NCBI RefSeq assembly: GCF_000275845.1
Contig: NW_006766931.1
Span: 16,022 to 80,021, forward strand
Reading direction: 5' to 3'
Length of the DNA stretch: 64,000 nucleotides
Source: Dichomitus squalens LYAD-421 SS1
Lineage: Eukaryota > Basidiomycota > Agaricomycetes > Polyporales > Polyporaceae
Shown here: positions 1 to 10,376 of the stretch, piece after piece
Layout of the letters: each line of letters begins with the position of its first letter
Numbering within the stretch: position 1 is the first letter of the stretch
Notes under the pieces: generated by a model
Told to the model about the DNA's origin: nothing
Databases searched by the model: none
Seen by the model: only the letters and a program-made list of their open reading frames with translations
Made by a program: the position numbers and the translations under genes

Positions 1-983
1 AATAATCGTTAGACGCGTGCAAGGGCGGTACGATGGGACTTCCGAATGCGAGTCCGACTCATCCGCGGCCGCCTCCGCTGAGGTCGGGTTGGGTTGTGTT
101 GCACGGTGGCGCGTGCACAGCCCGTGTGGCAGACCAGCGAACTCGCCGACGCTGGGGGCGCTGCGACGCGTGGGGCTCCAGTCGTGCGGACGCGGCGCGG
201 AGGGTCGAGCACGGTGGAGAGAGCGGGATGATAGTCCTCGGTGATGCAGTCATGAGAATGGAAGACGACGGGCACATGTATGTATAGAGTGCATGTTCCG
301 GAAGGGGGCATGGTAAGTGAGAGTTGCCGGATTGAGCGACGGTCCTGGAAGCATTCAAATCGATCCGGTGCGGCCGAGGGAGGGGAGGCGCCGCAGTCCG
401 CCGTGGGCCGTCGTGCACAGCGGGCAGATATCCAGCGCGCATGATGCTGCACGACGGGGACCAACGACGGGCACAGGCAACAAAAGATAATTGGGGTGGG
501 AGGAGAGAGAATAAAAGGGAGGATGGCGACGGGCGAAGCGGGGATTGGCCAGGGGCGTAGACGCCCGTTGGGCCGGTGGGCCACCGAGTGCGGTCAGGGC
601 ATCTCGAGTTGAAGCAGACAGGCGACGGTGGACTCGCTCTGTGCATGCTCGCTCTGTGCTTGCTCTGCACCAGCTCTGGCCTCGCTCGCCCTCTCTCGCC
701 CTCGCTCGAGCGTGTCCGGCCAATCGAGGACGCGGCCATGACGCGTCCTGGCTGCTCTCTGCTGCTCCCTCTCCCTCGCTTAGCGGCCGTCCTGAGCGCG
801 TCACGGCTCGCTCCTGGCCTCGGCGGCACTGGCAAGACGCGTCACAGGCTCGGACAAGCCTGCTGCAGCTCAGATGAGCCCTCGGACCGCGTTTGTCACC
901 GGTAAGTCGCCCTCACATCCATCCTCGCTCATCAGTCTCTAGCCCCCCTCTACGCTTGCGGGTTGAGCCTGTGAGACGTGCTG

Positions 984-1026
984 CCCGCTGCAGATACCCG
1001 GTCCGCCCGCTGCAGATACCCGGTCC
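984..1026. repeat. 22-bp tandem duplication
   Basis: A 22-base unit beginning CCCGCTGCAGATACCCGGTC occurs twice back to back, the second copy differing only at its end. It contains a PstI-like CTGCAG palindrome. It is a simple local duplication in non-coding DNA, and no function is evident. Confidence 0.8.
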
Positions 1027-2132
1027 CCTTTTCCCTTTTGTCCGCATTTTCTCCAAGCTCACTACAACCCCCCGCCCCCTTTTCAGATCACGACCCGTTC
1101 GCCCCGCCGCGTTCGGAGATCGCCTCGCCTTCAGCTCAGCCGCACCCCGCACACATTGCAGGACGCTCCCGAAAGAAAAGCTCTCCCCTCCGCGTCTGCG
1201 CAGATGACAGAGAACATGGCAATCCTTCTCGGGACGCCACGCCACCCGCAAGCGGCCACGTCCCTGGCCCGAATGTTGCAGTTCCACCTGCCTCATCATT
1301 CGGCAAGCACGTCCCACGCCCTCCCCGACGCGTCGCGAACGAACCCCCCGAGCGATTCACGCCGTTCACCCGCGTACCGAGAAGCTGGCCCGCCAGCTGC
1401 ACTCCGCCAGCCTCCGCACCTCCACATCACCCGCCGCATAGTCGGCTCTCGCCGCGCGCACGCGCTCGTGCAAGAAGCGAACGCAGTACCAGTGGCCCTG
1501 TGCGGTCTCTTGAGGTACGTCGGTTCGCTGCTCTGTGGTGCCAGGACGACGCGCACTGATCAGCTCAAAGGTTAGCGGACGAAAAACATGGGTGGATTCA
1601 CATGCGGGACCAAGCCGGCGGGAGGGACGCCGCCAGAGGTTCCTCCCCCCGCTCTCGCGTACGGGGCTCGGGCGACGCGACCGCCGGCTAGCGGGGTCAT
1701 ATGCAATGCCCCGCAACAGGAGAACCGCGCTCGAACGGGCGAGACAAACACATGGTACAGCAGCCAGGCCCGTCCTTCTCTCCGCCCAGGTCAGAGGCTT
1801 CCCCTCTCAGCTTGCGTCCCCCTGAGCTGACAAGCCTGCGTTGCACTGCAGAGAACCGGTACGAGATGCGCGCGCCTCGGGGAGCGGAAGAAGTCGCCCG
1901 GCTGCACGTCCGCGAGCCCTCAGGCCATCTGTGCGAGCGAGCCTATGCCCGACTCTGCGTCGCAACGCCCCCCCACTCTGATGTCCGCCGTCGAACCTCC
2001 CGTCGCCTCATGGTGCGCTCTCCGACGACAGGCGGCGGCACAGCACGCCTCGGCGAGGGGCAATGGGGGAGGGGCGGAGCAGCCGAGCGTGGATGCGCTT
2101 TGCGGATTGCTGATCCTGGGGTGCGTCTCCAG

Positions 2133-2160
2133 GTCCGCCGTCCGCCGTCCGCCGTCCGCC
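2133..2160. repeat. 7-bp microsatellite (GTCCGCC)x4
   Basis: Four perfect copies of GTCCGCC lie in tandem in the GC-rich non-coding stretch. The 7-base period would break a reading frame if copy number changed, which argues against coding use here. Confidence 0.85.
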
Positions 2161-3159
2161 GTCTCTTTCGTCCGCTTTCGAGCTCGGCCTGGCGAGCTCA
2201 TCGGCGGGGCCAGCGCCGAGTCTGAGAAGGGCTGCTGCACAGGATGCGTGTGGCAGGACACGACGTGAAGCTCGCGTACGCGCTGTGCCGGGCAGCTACA
2301 TCGCGGATGGGTCAGGCGAGATGTGGCGATGGAGGCAGCCATCGGAAATACTTGCTGCGCGTGCGCCTTCGCGAGACGCAAGCTCGGGGAAGTGCAGGCT
2401 TCTTGGTGCGAGTGCTCCTCCGACTCGTGAACGGCCGTGCGGGCCCTCCCGCGAGGATCTCCCGGCCCGCGGTGTCACCCGACGATCAACAGGACCCCGC
2501 GCGAGCTCGGAACCGCCGCCGTCGACGCGGGGGAAGCATCTGGCGAGGGGGGCAACTGCGAGCAACTCTGCGCCGCAGGTGGGTATTTTCGCTCATATCT
2601 CCACACGAACGCACCAGGGCACGTTCTGATTGATATCAACACAGTCTACGACCATTTCCGCTCAGATCGCTGCCGGTTTCGCGGCGATCTGCCAAGTTTC
2701 AACAAAAAACCGACCCAAGACGCGATTTCAGTGCACTCACAAGCGCCACTCGCGTGCCAGCCTCCCCACGCTCGGCACTGCCGACCAAGCACTTTGGGCG
2801 AATCATCCGGTGCCTGGACCACCCTTCGGAACAGTTCCCGCGCCCCGGAAACGTGGTTCGAAAAATCCGTCTCGGGGCGAGGGCTACGGGTGCGCCTACC
2901 ACCACCCTACACTCAAGATCGCGCGACGCTCGGCCGGTACGTATGCATCGCCTCTCTCTGTCGCATCATAGCGATGCTGAAAACGATGGTCATGGCCGTT
3001 CACGTCACAGGACGTGCGACCACTCATTATCCGTCTTCCCGCCCGTCGCTTTGACCGAAAATCTAACCCGATGGCCGAGTCCGGGTGAGTTACGGCCATG
3101 ATATGTATCTCGCCTCTCTCTAGCACACCAACACGGCGCAGACAGCGTTCCAAAACAGC

Positions 3160-3580
3160 CATGAACGTGCGAGTGCCGTCACCGGGAACATCCTCCGGGG
3201 CCTCGATGTGATCGTGTGCCACCGAACCTGGGGTTCCGTCGGCTGAATGGACCCCGAGGGCGGCGTTTCACCAGAACTCTTTGGGCAATGTCCGGGCCAT
3301 GCTCGCAGGCGGGGACGTGTTCCTTATGACGAACATTCAATACACGCTGCCCCAAGTGAACGGCTCCGTTGGCTATTCCGCCTCGGCCCTGGTCTTGGTC
3401 CCGTTCTCAGCATCAAACTCGCAAGCAGTGATCTCTCGTCATCAATGAAGAGCACGGATAGCCCGACGATCGAGCGCGTCATCTCGTGAGCCGGAGGTGA
3501 CGCAGTTCCACTCGATGGTCTTCCGGCGCACGACGCAGCCACACTTTGGCGAGCTCGTCAAGCTCAAGCTCTCTCCCGGT
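3160..3580 (+). pseudogene. Decayed internal fragment of the DOCK-family GEF gene
   Basis: Three blocks match the intact DOCK gene further right, in the same order and orientation. About 3178-3230 matches 17478-17530, about 3325-3400 matches 17640-17720, and about 3455-3573 matches 18742-18862. The last block is nearly identical, including GACGATCGAGCGCGTCATCT. Roughly 1 kb of the parent between the second and third blocks is missing, including an intron, and small indels destroy the frame; a TGA follows the Val-Ile-Ser codons at about 3487. The fragment has no start, no GEF (DHR2) domain and no plausible product. I read it as a dead partial duplicate of the parent about 14 kb away; mechanism unknown. 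Confidence 0.85.
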
Positions 3581-4889
3581 GATCAGGTCAACATCTCATC
3601 GCAGCCGTGATGGGGCCTGATCCGTGACCGGATCGCGACTGCTGCATCCAAGTGGGACGGGTGGAGGCCTGGGTGTGTCGAGCGCGTAGCCGTGTTGTGT
3701 GTAACCACCCATTGTCCAAGAAATCGTGAATATACATGTGTTTCAATCGAGACGTGCCTGTGACGTACCAGTATCGCGTGGCTTGAAAGATGTTGATCGG
3801 AAGATACAGGAATAGGATAGGTAAGCAGACGTCCCTTTTGCGCACTCGATTATAGCTCATGTACCTTCTGCATAGCGCGTTCCTCCGCAGGGCATAACGT
3901 GCTGAAAAAAAGCGATGATCAGTACTTGTCAGGAGACAAGCATCGGAAACACATGTCCGGAGTGCACGGCCCTGCATTCACAGCAGGCGAGGAGTCGCAG
4001 CCAGGCGACAGGGAAGAACATGAAGGGCAAGAGGCGACCAGTTGCACTCACCGGTCAATAATTTTCCAGAGCTTGATCTGTGAAGCTGTAGCGTGGAGAT
4101 TGTGAGATGAGGCATCCCCCGGTTGGGCTTTCCTCGTCTCTCTCCAATGTTTTTATATTCCAATGCAATGGTCCGTGCGGTGCACTCACGCACAGACCTT
4201 CCGCTGTGTCGTAAGAGCGATCACGGCCATGGATGATCGGGTGCCGGTTAGGAGACATTTTACGAGATGAGCGTCCCGTCCGAGGCGCACCTCCGCTTGT
4301 TGCATATGTCAAGTGAGCTACTCGATTGAACCCTGCGGGAGTGCAACCTGAGCGGGATGTCCCCTCGCTCATGCAATGTGCAGCTGTTTGCTCGGCATCA
4401 GGTCAACGGTTGTGATGTGCTGTCTGCACATTTCACACTAGACAGTGATGGAGCTCAAAAATCCAGGCCTGCACAGCTGAGCTCTACGTCAACAGCTAGG
4501 TACATGTGAATCCCATGCCTCAGTCGGCATACGAGGAAATTACTCGGGAATGTGATGGGAACAAACTTGAAGCTCTACGCATTTCTTGAAGGGCTCGTTC
4601 TCAGACGACAATCGACAGCGGTTTGATATGTAGGGCTTTTCAATATGTAGTGATACAAAGCCTGGCTTGTTTCGACACTCTGCACAACTCCGAGGAGCAT
4701 GAGCGCAGAAGGCAGTAAATGGCTACATGAGACTACCATCAGGTCAAGAGACAACTGAGACTCGGATAAAACACGCGCTCAAGTATGCTTCCGTATTCAC
4801 TGGGCAACAATGCGGCAACCACAAGCCAAGGCTAAATATATGTCCATCAAGACCAGTCATGCTATTCTGCAAAATGAGAAGTGTAGAGA
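3581..4889. other. Non-coding, AT-richer stretch
   Basis: No open frame here has recognisable motifs, and the base composition is clearly less GC-rich than the genes to the right. It lies between the DOCK relic and the inverted-repeat element and is probably decayed intergenic DNA. Nothing else was seen. Confidence 0.45.
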
Positions 4890-5582
4890 CTACAACGAGG
4901 TATGCAAACCTCTGGGATATCGGGCCAGAGAGGTATCAAACCTCCCAACCCACGCGGTCTTAGTGATACGCGTCGGTTAGAGTTTCGGTTAGGGTTTGGG
5001 TTTGGGTTTGGGTTCGGTTAGGGTTCGGGTTCGGGTTTGGGTTAGGCGCTATTCACACCTCCTCCTCCCCCCAAAGGGGAGGCCGTCTGTATTTATCGCG
5101 CGAACGAGGCTTTAGAGTGCCCGCCTGAGTGCTCCCGGCTCGGGGGACCCCCCGAGCGCAGCGAGGGAGGGGAGGGAGCACGAATGGCGGGTCCTCTTCG
5201 CGCAAACCCTAAATCTGGCATCAAACGCCACAATGCTGATTGAGAACTTTGATCATCAAAACTAGCGCGCTGATGCGCCCGTGGTGACAGCGTCGGTGGT
5301 CTTTTGCGTCGCGCGTCCCCCACCCTCCTCACCCGCCACGCCTGCACAACACTCTTCACATGTTGGAAAAATGCTGCCTCGTCAACTACTGCGACCTCCT
5401 CAGAGGGAGTATGGTTTTTATTCGAGCTCCTTGAAGTTGCCTCGAGTATGTACACCGGTCCAGCTATCAAAATTTGATGCGCCCGTATTGATGTCCTAGG
5501 CTGACAGCCAATCATATGCGTGGTTGGGAGGTCTCATACCTCCCTGGCCCGATATCCCAGAGGTTTACATACCTCGTTGTAG
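4890..5582. mobile_element. Inverted-repeat element enclosing a telomere-like tract
   Basis: The outer arms, 4890-4955 and 5518-5582, are reverse complements over about 65 bases with only a few mismatches. Both arms contain GATATCGGGCC or its complement and end at CTACAACGAGG. The interior of about 560 bp holds a TTAGGG-like tract next to the left arm and a GC-rich middle with no convincing coding frame. Long terminal inverted repeats around a short non-coding core are the form of a non-autonomous DNA transposon (MITE or foldback element). I could not find a clear target-site duplication, so the exact ends are uncertain, and no superfamily can be named. Confidence 0.65.
4975..5046 (+). repeat. 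Degenerate interstitial telomere-like tract
   Basis: About 72 bases consist of units such as GGTTAGGGTTTGGGTTTGGG and GGTTCGGGTTCGGG. These are variants of the fungal telomere repeat TTAGGG mixed with TTTGGG and TTCGGG. The G-rich strand is the plus strand. The tract lies just inside the left arm of the inverted-repeat element and is followed by ordinary sequence and genes, so it is not a chromosome end. It may be part of the element or an old double-strand-break repair scar. Confidence 0.8.
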
Positions 5583-6292
5583 GCTACTCCTTCTAGAGAT
5601 TCGAAAGTTGACTGAATACGGTGCGCAAGAGCTGACGACCTCGCAAAACCAACAGATGTCTTTTATATTCACCAACATGGGCGGTTCGACAGCGCGGGAA
5701 GACTAGATGATTCTGATTATGAAGCACTTGACAACACGCAATCAGTATTGCTAGGTAGAGTCATTCATTCACCTTGTCCACACAGACGTTCGAGGGATTG
5801 TAGCCAGCGCAAGCAGTGCGAATGCTTCCAATGGTATGCCAAACGTCACATGCCGGCTTCTTTCTTCCACAGCTTAGGAATACAGAACTCCCACTGCGTC
5901 AGCATCATTACAAGGCTTGCTGGGGTTGCCCAAGCTGCAATAAGATCAGTGATCTTGCAGCGTGCTGGAGAGCACTCACAATAGATTGATAGAGGACTTC
6001 TAAGGACGCCAGCCGCCCAGTATGGAGGGCTATTGCCTGCTATTGCCGCTGCATTATTAGTTTGTTGTGTGGCGTCTTCAGGCGTCTAACTTGCGATCAA
6101 CGGAGATACCGCTGTGTGAAGCAGACGCAGAGACAGGAGCTCGCATATAACAAGGTAGCAAAAAGAAGGCAAACGGTTTTTGTTCAAGTTCACTGAAGGA
6201 GCCAGAGAACGATAACACAGAATATTGTGTTTGGCTGAGCTCTGCAAACACCGTATAGACAACGGACATCTTGGCTTTCCGTGACTTCATGT
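5583..6292. other. Non-coding stretch between two repeat elements
   Basis: Only short frames without recognisable motifs occur. The region separates the inverted-repeat element from the hAT-like MITE, and nothing functional is visible. Confidence 0.4.
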
Positions 6293-6932
6293 GTGATGTG
6301 CAGGGCCGAGCCGGGCTCAAATATCCGGGCTAGGGACCGGCTTGAAGTCTTGGTGAGCGGGCTCGGGCTCACCAAGACTTCAAGCCGGGGCCTAGTAGCA
6401 GGCTCGGGCTGGGCCAGGCTGGGCTCGGGCTTAAGCCCGGGCTTTCCGCCTGCTCCCTACATTGAAGAGGTTATGTTCTTTGTAGATGTATAGTGAGCTT
6501 ACCTCGGTATCAGTATGCATACCATGTCGCATAAGCTGTGAGACCGACAACAGAACGTGGAAAGTGCGTGCTCTGAGATAGTGAGAGTGTCGGAGTCGCC
6601 AAATCCGGCAGGTCTAGCGCCCATATTCGAGCGTGCGAGCTCCGGCTGCCTGTAGAGCTGCGTCGTTCTTTCCTGTATGTGAGTCACAAAGTGCTTTTTT
6701 GAAGTCAATGCAGCCCTTGTCTATACCATACAGACACCTTGCTTGAAAGCTGATACTCGAGTGAATACAGGTCAAAAGCCCGGGCTTGAAGCTTGAGGGC
6801 CCGGCTCAGGCCTACCAAATCTCAAGCCGAGCCCTCAAGCCCTGAAAGCCCGACGGAGGGCCGGGCTGTGCTGTGCTTTTGAGGTCCGGGTACCCGGGGC
6901 TTTAGGGCTTGAAACCCAGCCTTGCACATCAC
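6293..6932. mobile_element. hAT-like MITE, about 640 bp
   Basis: The ends are short imperfect inverted repeats: GTGATGTGCAGGGCCGAG on the left and the complement of GTGATGTGCAAGGCTGGG on the right. Just inside each end are many copies of GGGCTCGGGCT, GCCCGGGCTT and CAAGCC in both orientations. Such subterminal repeats, which bind transposase, and ends with a TGTGCA-type core are typical of hAT elements. The central ~350 bp has no transposase frame, so the element would be non-autonomous. No convincing 8-bp target duplication was found (flanks CTTCATGT and TACGTATG), consistent with age. Confidence 0.65.
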
Positions 6933-7837
6933 TACGTATGAGGCAATTTAAAAGAGATACAAGCCGCCGTTAGCAACTGCAGCAAGTTTGTCTGGCAAGG
7001 CGACACAGCCACCATGTTTGACGGACTACATATTCCGATCGAAGAATCGCACTTCAACGAAGCTCAGTATCTCCAGTCGGTACCGACAACCGCTCCTGCG
7101 TGCCCAGAGCTCACCATAGCCTCTAACAACGTACCGTCTTCCCATCGGGCTACGCTATCGATGGTTATCATCCGTGACTACACACAAACCCGGATATAGA
7201 GCTTGGGAGTGCGTAGCGTCGTGCCAGGACTCGGCAGAAATGATTGTGATACACATTCAGTCCGGTGAGTCTGCTGATCGCGCTGCCCGGGCCTAGGCGT
7301 CACAAAAATTAAGACCATCACAGAGGCAAACGAAGCTCGTGAATATTAAACTGTGCCTCACAAGAATTTGATCTTCATAGAACATCAGTCTACAGCGTAT
7401 ACAGGAACTTGGTCATGTCTCTCGGCGACGCGACACAATCTTCCCCGGACTGATTTGCTGAGTTCAGTCCGCTTCGCACGCTTCTTCGTCCCATCCTCAC
7501 CAAACACCTTGTCGAAAACTTCAGCCCTGATAGCTCTGACGGTGCCAACAGGCCCACGACCGGAACAGTAGCCTTCCTATGCTTCACCAAGCTCGTTGAC
7601 GACAACTGTATATAAGTAGTACTCAATCTAGCATACAGTCAAGTGAGCCGGCTATGCACCTCAAGCGACTAGCAAGTCACGTACCTATGCAGGTGACTCT
7701 GCACATATTGAGGGCAGTACGTCATCTAGTTGCTGACATTGACGTTCGCGGTGCTGGCTGAGCATAAACTCGATTGTTCGCCTGCTCTTCGTCGTCCTCG
7801 TCCTCGTTCTCGGCTTTTCTATTACCGCCGTAGCTTT
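6933..7837. other. Intergenic stretch, no clear gene
   Basis: The longest frame, starting at 7014 on the plus strand (61 codons), has no recognisable motif. The right part lies downstream of the small cysteine-rich gene and probably includes its 3' untranslated region. Confidence 0.4.
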
Positions 7838-8075
7838 CTATGAGTCGGCGATGAGGTAAGAAATGATCGTATGTGCGATGTTATAGTACACACTGAACAA
7901 ACACCACGGGTTGCTGAGGTTCAGACAAGACATACCTGTAAAAGAATTACTTCTGTGCAACCGGAGGATGGCAGACGACAAACTTACAACAGCATCCACA
8001 GCATATGCTGAGACATGCCCCCATGCATGTCTCTTGCTTTTCCTCAAACTCTGAGTCGGTGTCGGACTTTGGCAT
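7838..8075 (-). CDS. Small cysteine-rich protein, 61 aa, two exons (function unknown)
   Basis: I do not recognise the family. Exon 1 (8075-7988) and exon 2 (7935-7838) flank a 52-base intron with a consensus GTAAGT donor and a TTTTACAG acceptor; removing it keeps the frame and gives 61 residues. The start is acidic and hydrophilic (DSEFEEKQE). A cluster follows with nine cysteines between about residues 17 and 41, including the core ICCGCCCMSC. The tail is hydrophobic with aromatic residues. There is no signal peptide at the extreme N-terminus. The arrangement suggests a tail-anchored or S-acylated membrane microprotein, like CYSTM-type proteins in outline only. Without splicing, the frame would stop after 43 residues. 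A TATA-like motif lies about 100 bases upstream. Confidence 0.55.
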
Positions 8076-8171
8076 TGTTCCTGCTTGGTCTTGCCAAGTG
8101 TTGCGCGAAATGAACGAATGAGGAGGGAAGAAACAAGAGAGAATACTTATGGCTGATCCCATGCAAGGCGT

Positions 8172-8182
8172 CCTTATATGCC
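8172..8182 (-). promoter_or_regulatory. TATA-like motif upstream of the cysteine-rich gene
   Basis: On the minus strand the sequence reads GGCATATAAGG, about 100 bases before the ATG at 8075. The position suits a core promoter in a filamentous fungus. This is a motif match only. Confidence 0.3.
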
Positions 8183-8654
8183 AGTGTGCTACCTCAGCCT
8201 GAGGCGACGCCCATGTCATGTTGTTGCCTTGACTTCGGAAGGCTGTGAGGACCTGATGCATTCGTACTTCCCTAACATGTCTATCTTGTCAACGCCGACG
8301 TGGAAAGATCCACAGAGGCATCACATGAATCGAAATCGAGACTAACGCATCGCATTGCAAGGTTAAGGGCACAAATGCTATCGAATATGTGGAGCAAGAA
8401 CAACGAGCGGTGGGATGGGAGGCGGCAGATGCCGGGCGCTTCCAGAGGCTTGCGTGAACTGCTCGGCCATTGCAAACGCCTCGCATTTCGTTTGGCTCCC
8501 ACCACTTCCCATTCCACACCAACCACTACGGAAAGACGAGGCGCAACCACGGACACCTGGGAACCTTACCGATTTGATGTTAGCTTCGTTGAGGAATGGA
8601 CTGGTGGACGGGTGAGTGCTCAAATTGTTTCGGATCGGTGGCTTCTAAGCGCAC

Positions 8655-10155
8655 ATGCTCATCGACATACCACACTTCCTCTCTTTCGTTCGCCTGCACG
8701 ACAGTCTTACGGTGACAAGACATCATCGCACATCTGCGGCAGTACGCTTCCGAGCTCGACATGTCCACCTCTCAACGCGCGCGCGCGACGGAGTGTCGTG
8801 GCGAGTTTCTGGTGCTGTAGCCGTGTACTCCCGCGGCTCGCGATGTGTGTCCACGACGCCCCCGCCTCCCACGAGCTCAGTTGCGAAAGATGTCCCGCCT
8901 CCTGCACCCAGTGCCGCCCCACGGAAGCCTAAGGTTGATCTGCGACCTGGTCCTGTCAAGCCACCCAAAGCATATCCGGAACCGTTAGCGTCGCAGAAGG
9001 CCTCCGAGTCTGCAGCGACCTCCTTGAGTTCCGGCTCGGAAAGCATCCCCACGCCTCCTGGCGGAGTCCCCCCACTACCTAGTGGGACCGTGACCGAGAT
9101 AGACCATTCCGTCATCCAGACAGCCAAGGAAGACTATTACGATGCCTCGAAGCACGGCATCCTCAAGCCTCCTCCCGAGGACGCGTCTTGGGTCGGGAAG
9201 CTCTACCACCAAGCGAAGGAACTCTTCGTATGCAGCCCCTGTCCTCTCCATGGTGCTTTAATGAACCTTGCTCCAGAAATTCTACTGGAACGGCGTGAAG
9301 CTCATCAACGTCAACCGGAAACGCGTCCGTGATATCCAGGCGCGCGTTAAGGGTGGGGGAGACCCGCTGACGCGGTGGGAGGCGCGATTCATCGCGAACT
9401 TCAGACAGGATGCGCTCAAGTGAGTCTCCAAATTTGCGTAGTCCCGGGCAGAGGCTAGCCTAACCTCTTACAGACTCATACCTTTCCTTCTGATTGTCCT
9501 CGTCGCCGAGGAAGTCATCCCGCTCGTTGTCATCTACGCTCCCTTCCTGCTCCCTTCAACATGTCTCCTACCCTCCCAGAAGGAGCGGATCGACAAAAAG
9601 AAGCGTGAGAAACAGAAGGACTTTGCGGATAGTATGCAGCTCGTCTTCCGGGACGTCTACAAGCGGTCTGTGGATCATCCTGAGCTCACGGTTGAGAAGC
9701 TCCTGGACCGTGTCGCCGCCGTGTCGTATAACGGGTGCGCGTTCTTCTAGACCTGTGTGTTTAATTGCGCCGCTTATCGAAACTTTGCAGGATCTTTGCC
9801 TTGTCGACGTTTGGCATCCCTTCCATGCGCCTGCGTCGTATCAAGAAGCACTTAGCCAACATCGCGGCAGATGATGCCTTCCTTGTCCAAGAGCATCTCG
9901 GCGAGAGGCTCACCGCAGATGAGTTGCGGGAGGCCCTCGAGGAAAGGGGAATGTGCGTGCATCAGCATTCTATCGCCTGCGTGTTGACATTGAACTTGCA
10001 GATGCAGCGTCACGGACCAGCTCTCTACGGAGGCGATGCGAACGCGCCTGCGCTGGTGGCTGGCAGAGATCAATCAGGCGGATAACGACCCCATCCGGAA
10101 GCGCATACAGCTCGTTGCGGCCAACGTGATTGGGAAGCACGACGCCCCTGCTTGA
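8655..10155 (+). CDS. LETM1-family mitochondrial inner-membrane protein
   Basis: LETM1 proteins act in the inner mitochondrial membrane in cation/proton exchange and in ribosome binding for insertion of membrane proteins. Five exons were read: 8655-9227, 9277-9419, 9474-9734, 9791-9952 and 10002-10155, with introns of 49-56 bases, giving 430 residues. The first ~60 residues are rich in Arg, Ser and His and poor in acids, as in a mitochondrial presequence, followed by a Pro-rich linker. One membrane segment (LIPFLLIVLVAEEVIPLVV) carries the family's Pro/Glu pattern. The soluble LETM1 domain follows, with FGIPSMRLRRIKKHL and TDQLSTEAMRTRLRWWL. The start ATG was chosen because it gives this presequence; an upstream exon cannot be excluded. 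The gene converges on SKI3, 221 bases away. Whether it matches yeast Mdm38 or a paralogue is unclear. Confidence 0.88.
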
Positions 10156-10376
10156 GGGCGGATAGAGTAGTGCAGTATGCACTCTTTCGTACTAGTACTG
10201 TATATAGTGGGTAATGGCGATGTATTCACAGCTCAACAACATACATTCTTTATTATTGCTTCATCCCCTCGTATCAAAACGCGCTCTACTGGTCTGGCTG
10301 CCTACCAATACATCAAGGACTTTAGCTACATACTACAGGCGGCTGGGCCGGCCTTACCGCGAGTGATATCAGAGCA

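Larger units (their letters stand above)
1..3150. other. GC-rich stretch, no recognisable gene
   Basis: Long open frames occur on both strands here, but they overlap each other, are rich in Arg, Pro, Ser and Ala, and show no motif I recognise. This is what GC-rich non-coding DNA gives by chance. No consistent chain of exons with GT-AG introns could be built. Two short tandem repeats are listed separately. It could hold an untranslated region of a gene lying left of the window. Confidence 0.5.

Noticed and set aside
59..835. A 258-codon minus-strand gene at the left edge
   Set aside because: Other long frames overlap it on both strands; the product is rich in Arg, Pro and Ser without any motif, as expected by chance at this GC content.
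4975..5046. A true chromosome end at the telomere-like tract
   Set aside because: Ordinary sequence and inverted-repeat arms lie on both sides, the units are degenerate, and genes continue to the right for 59 kb.
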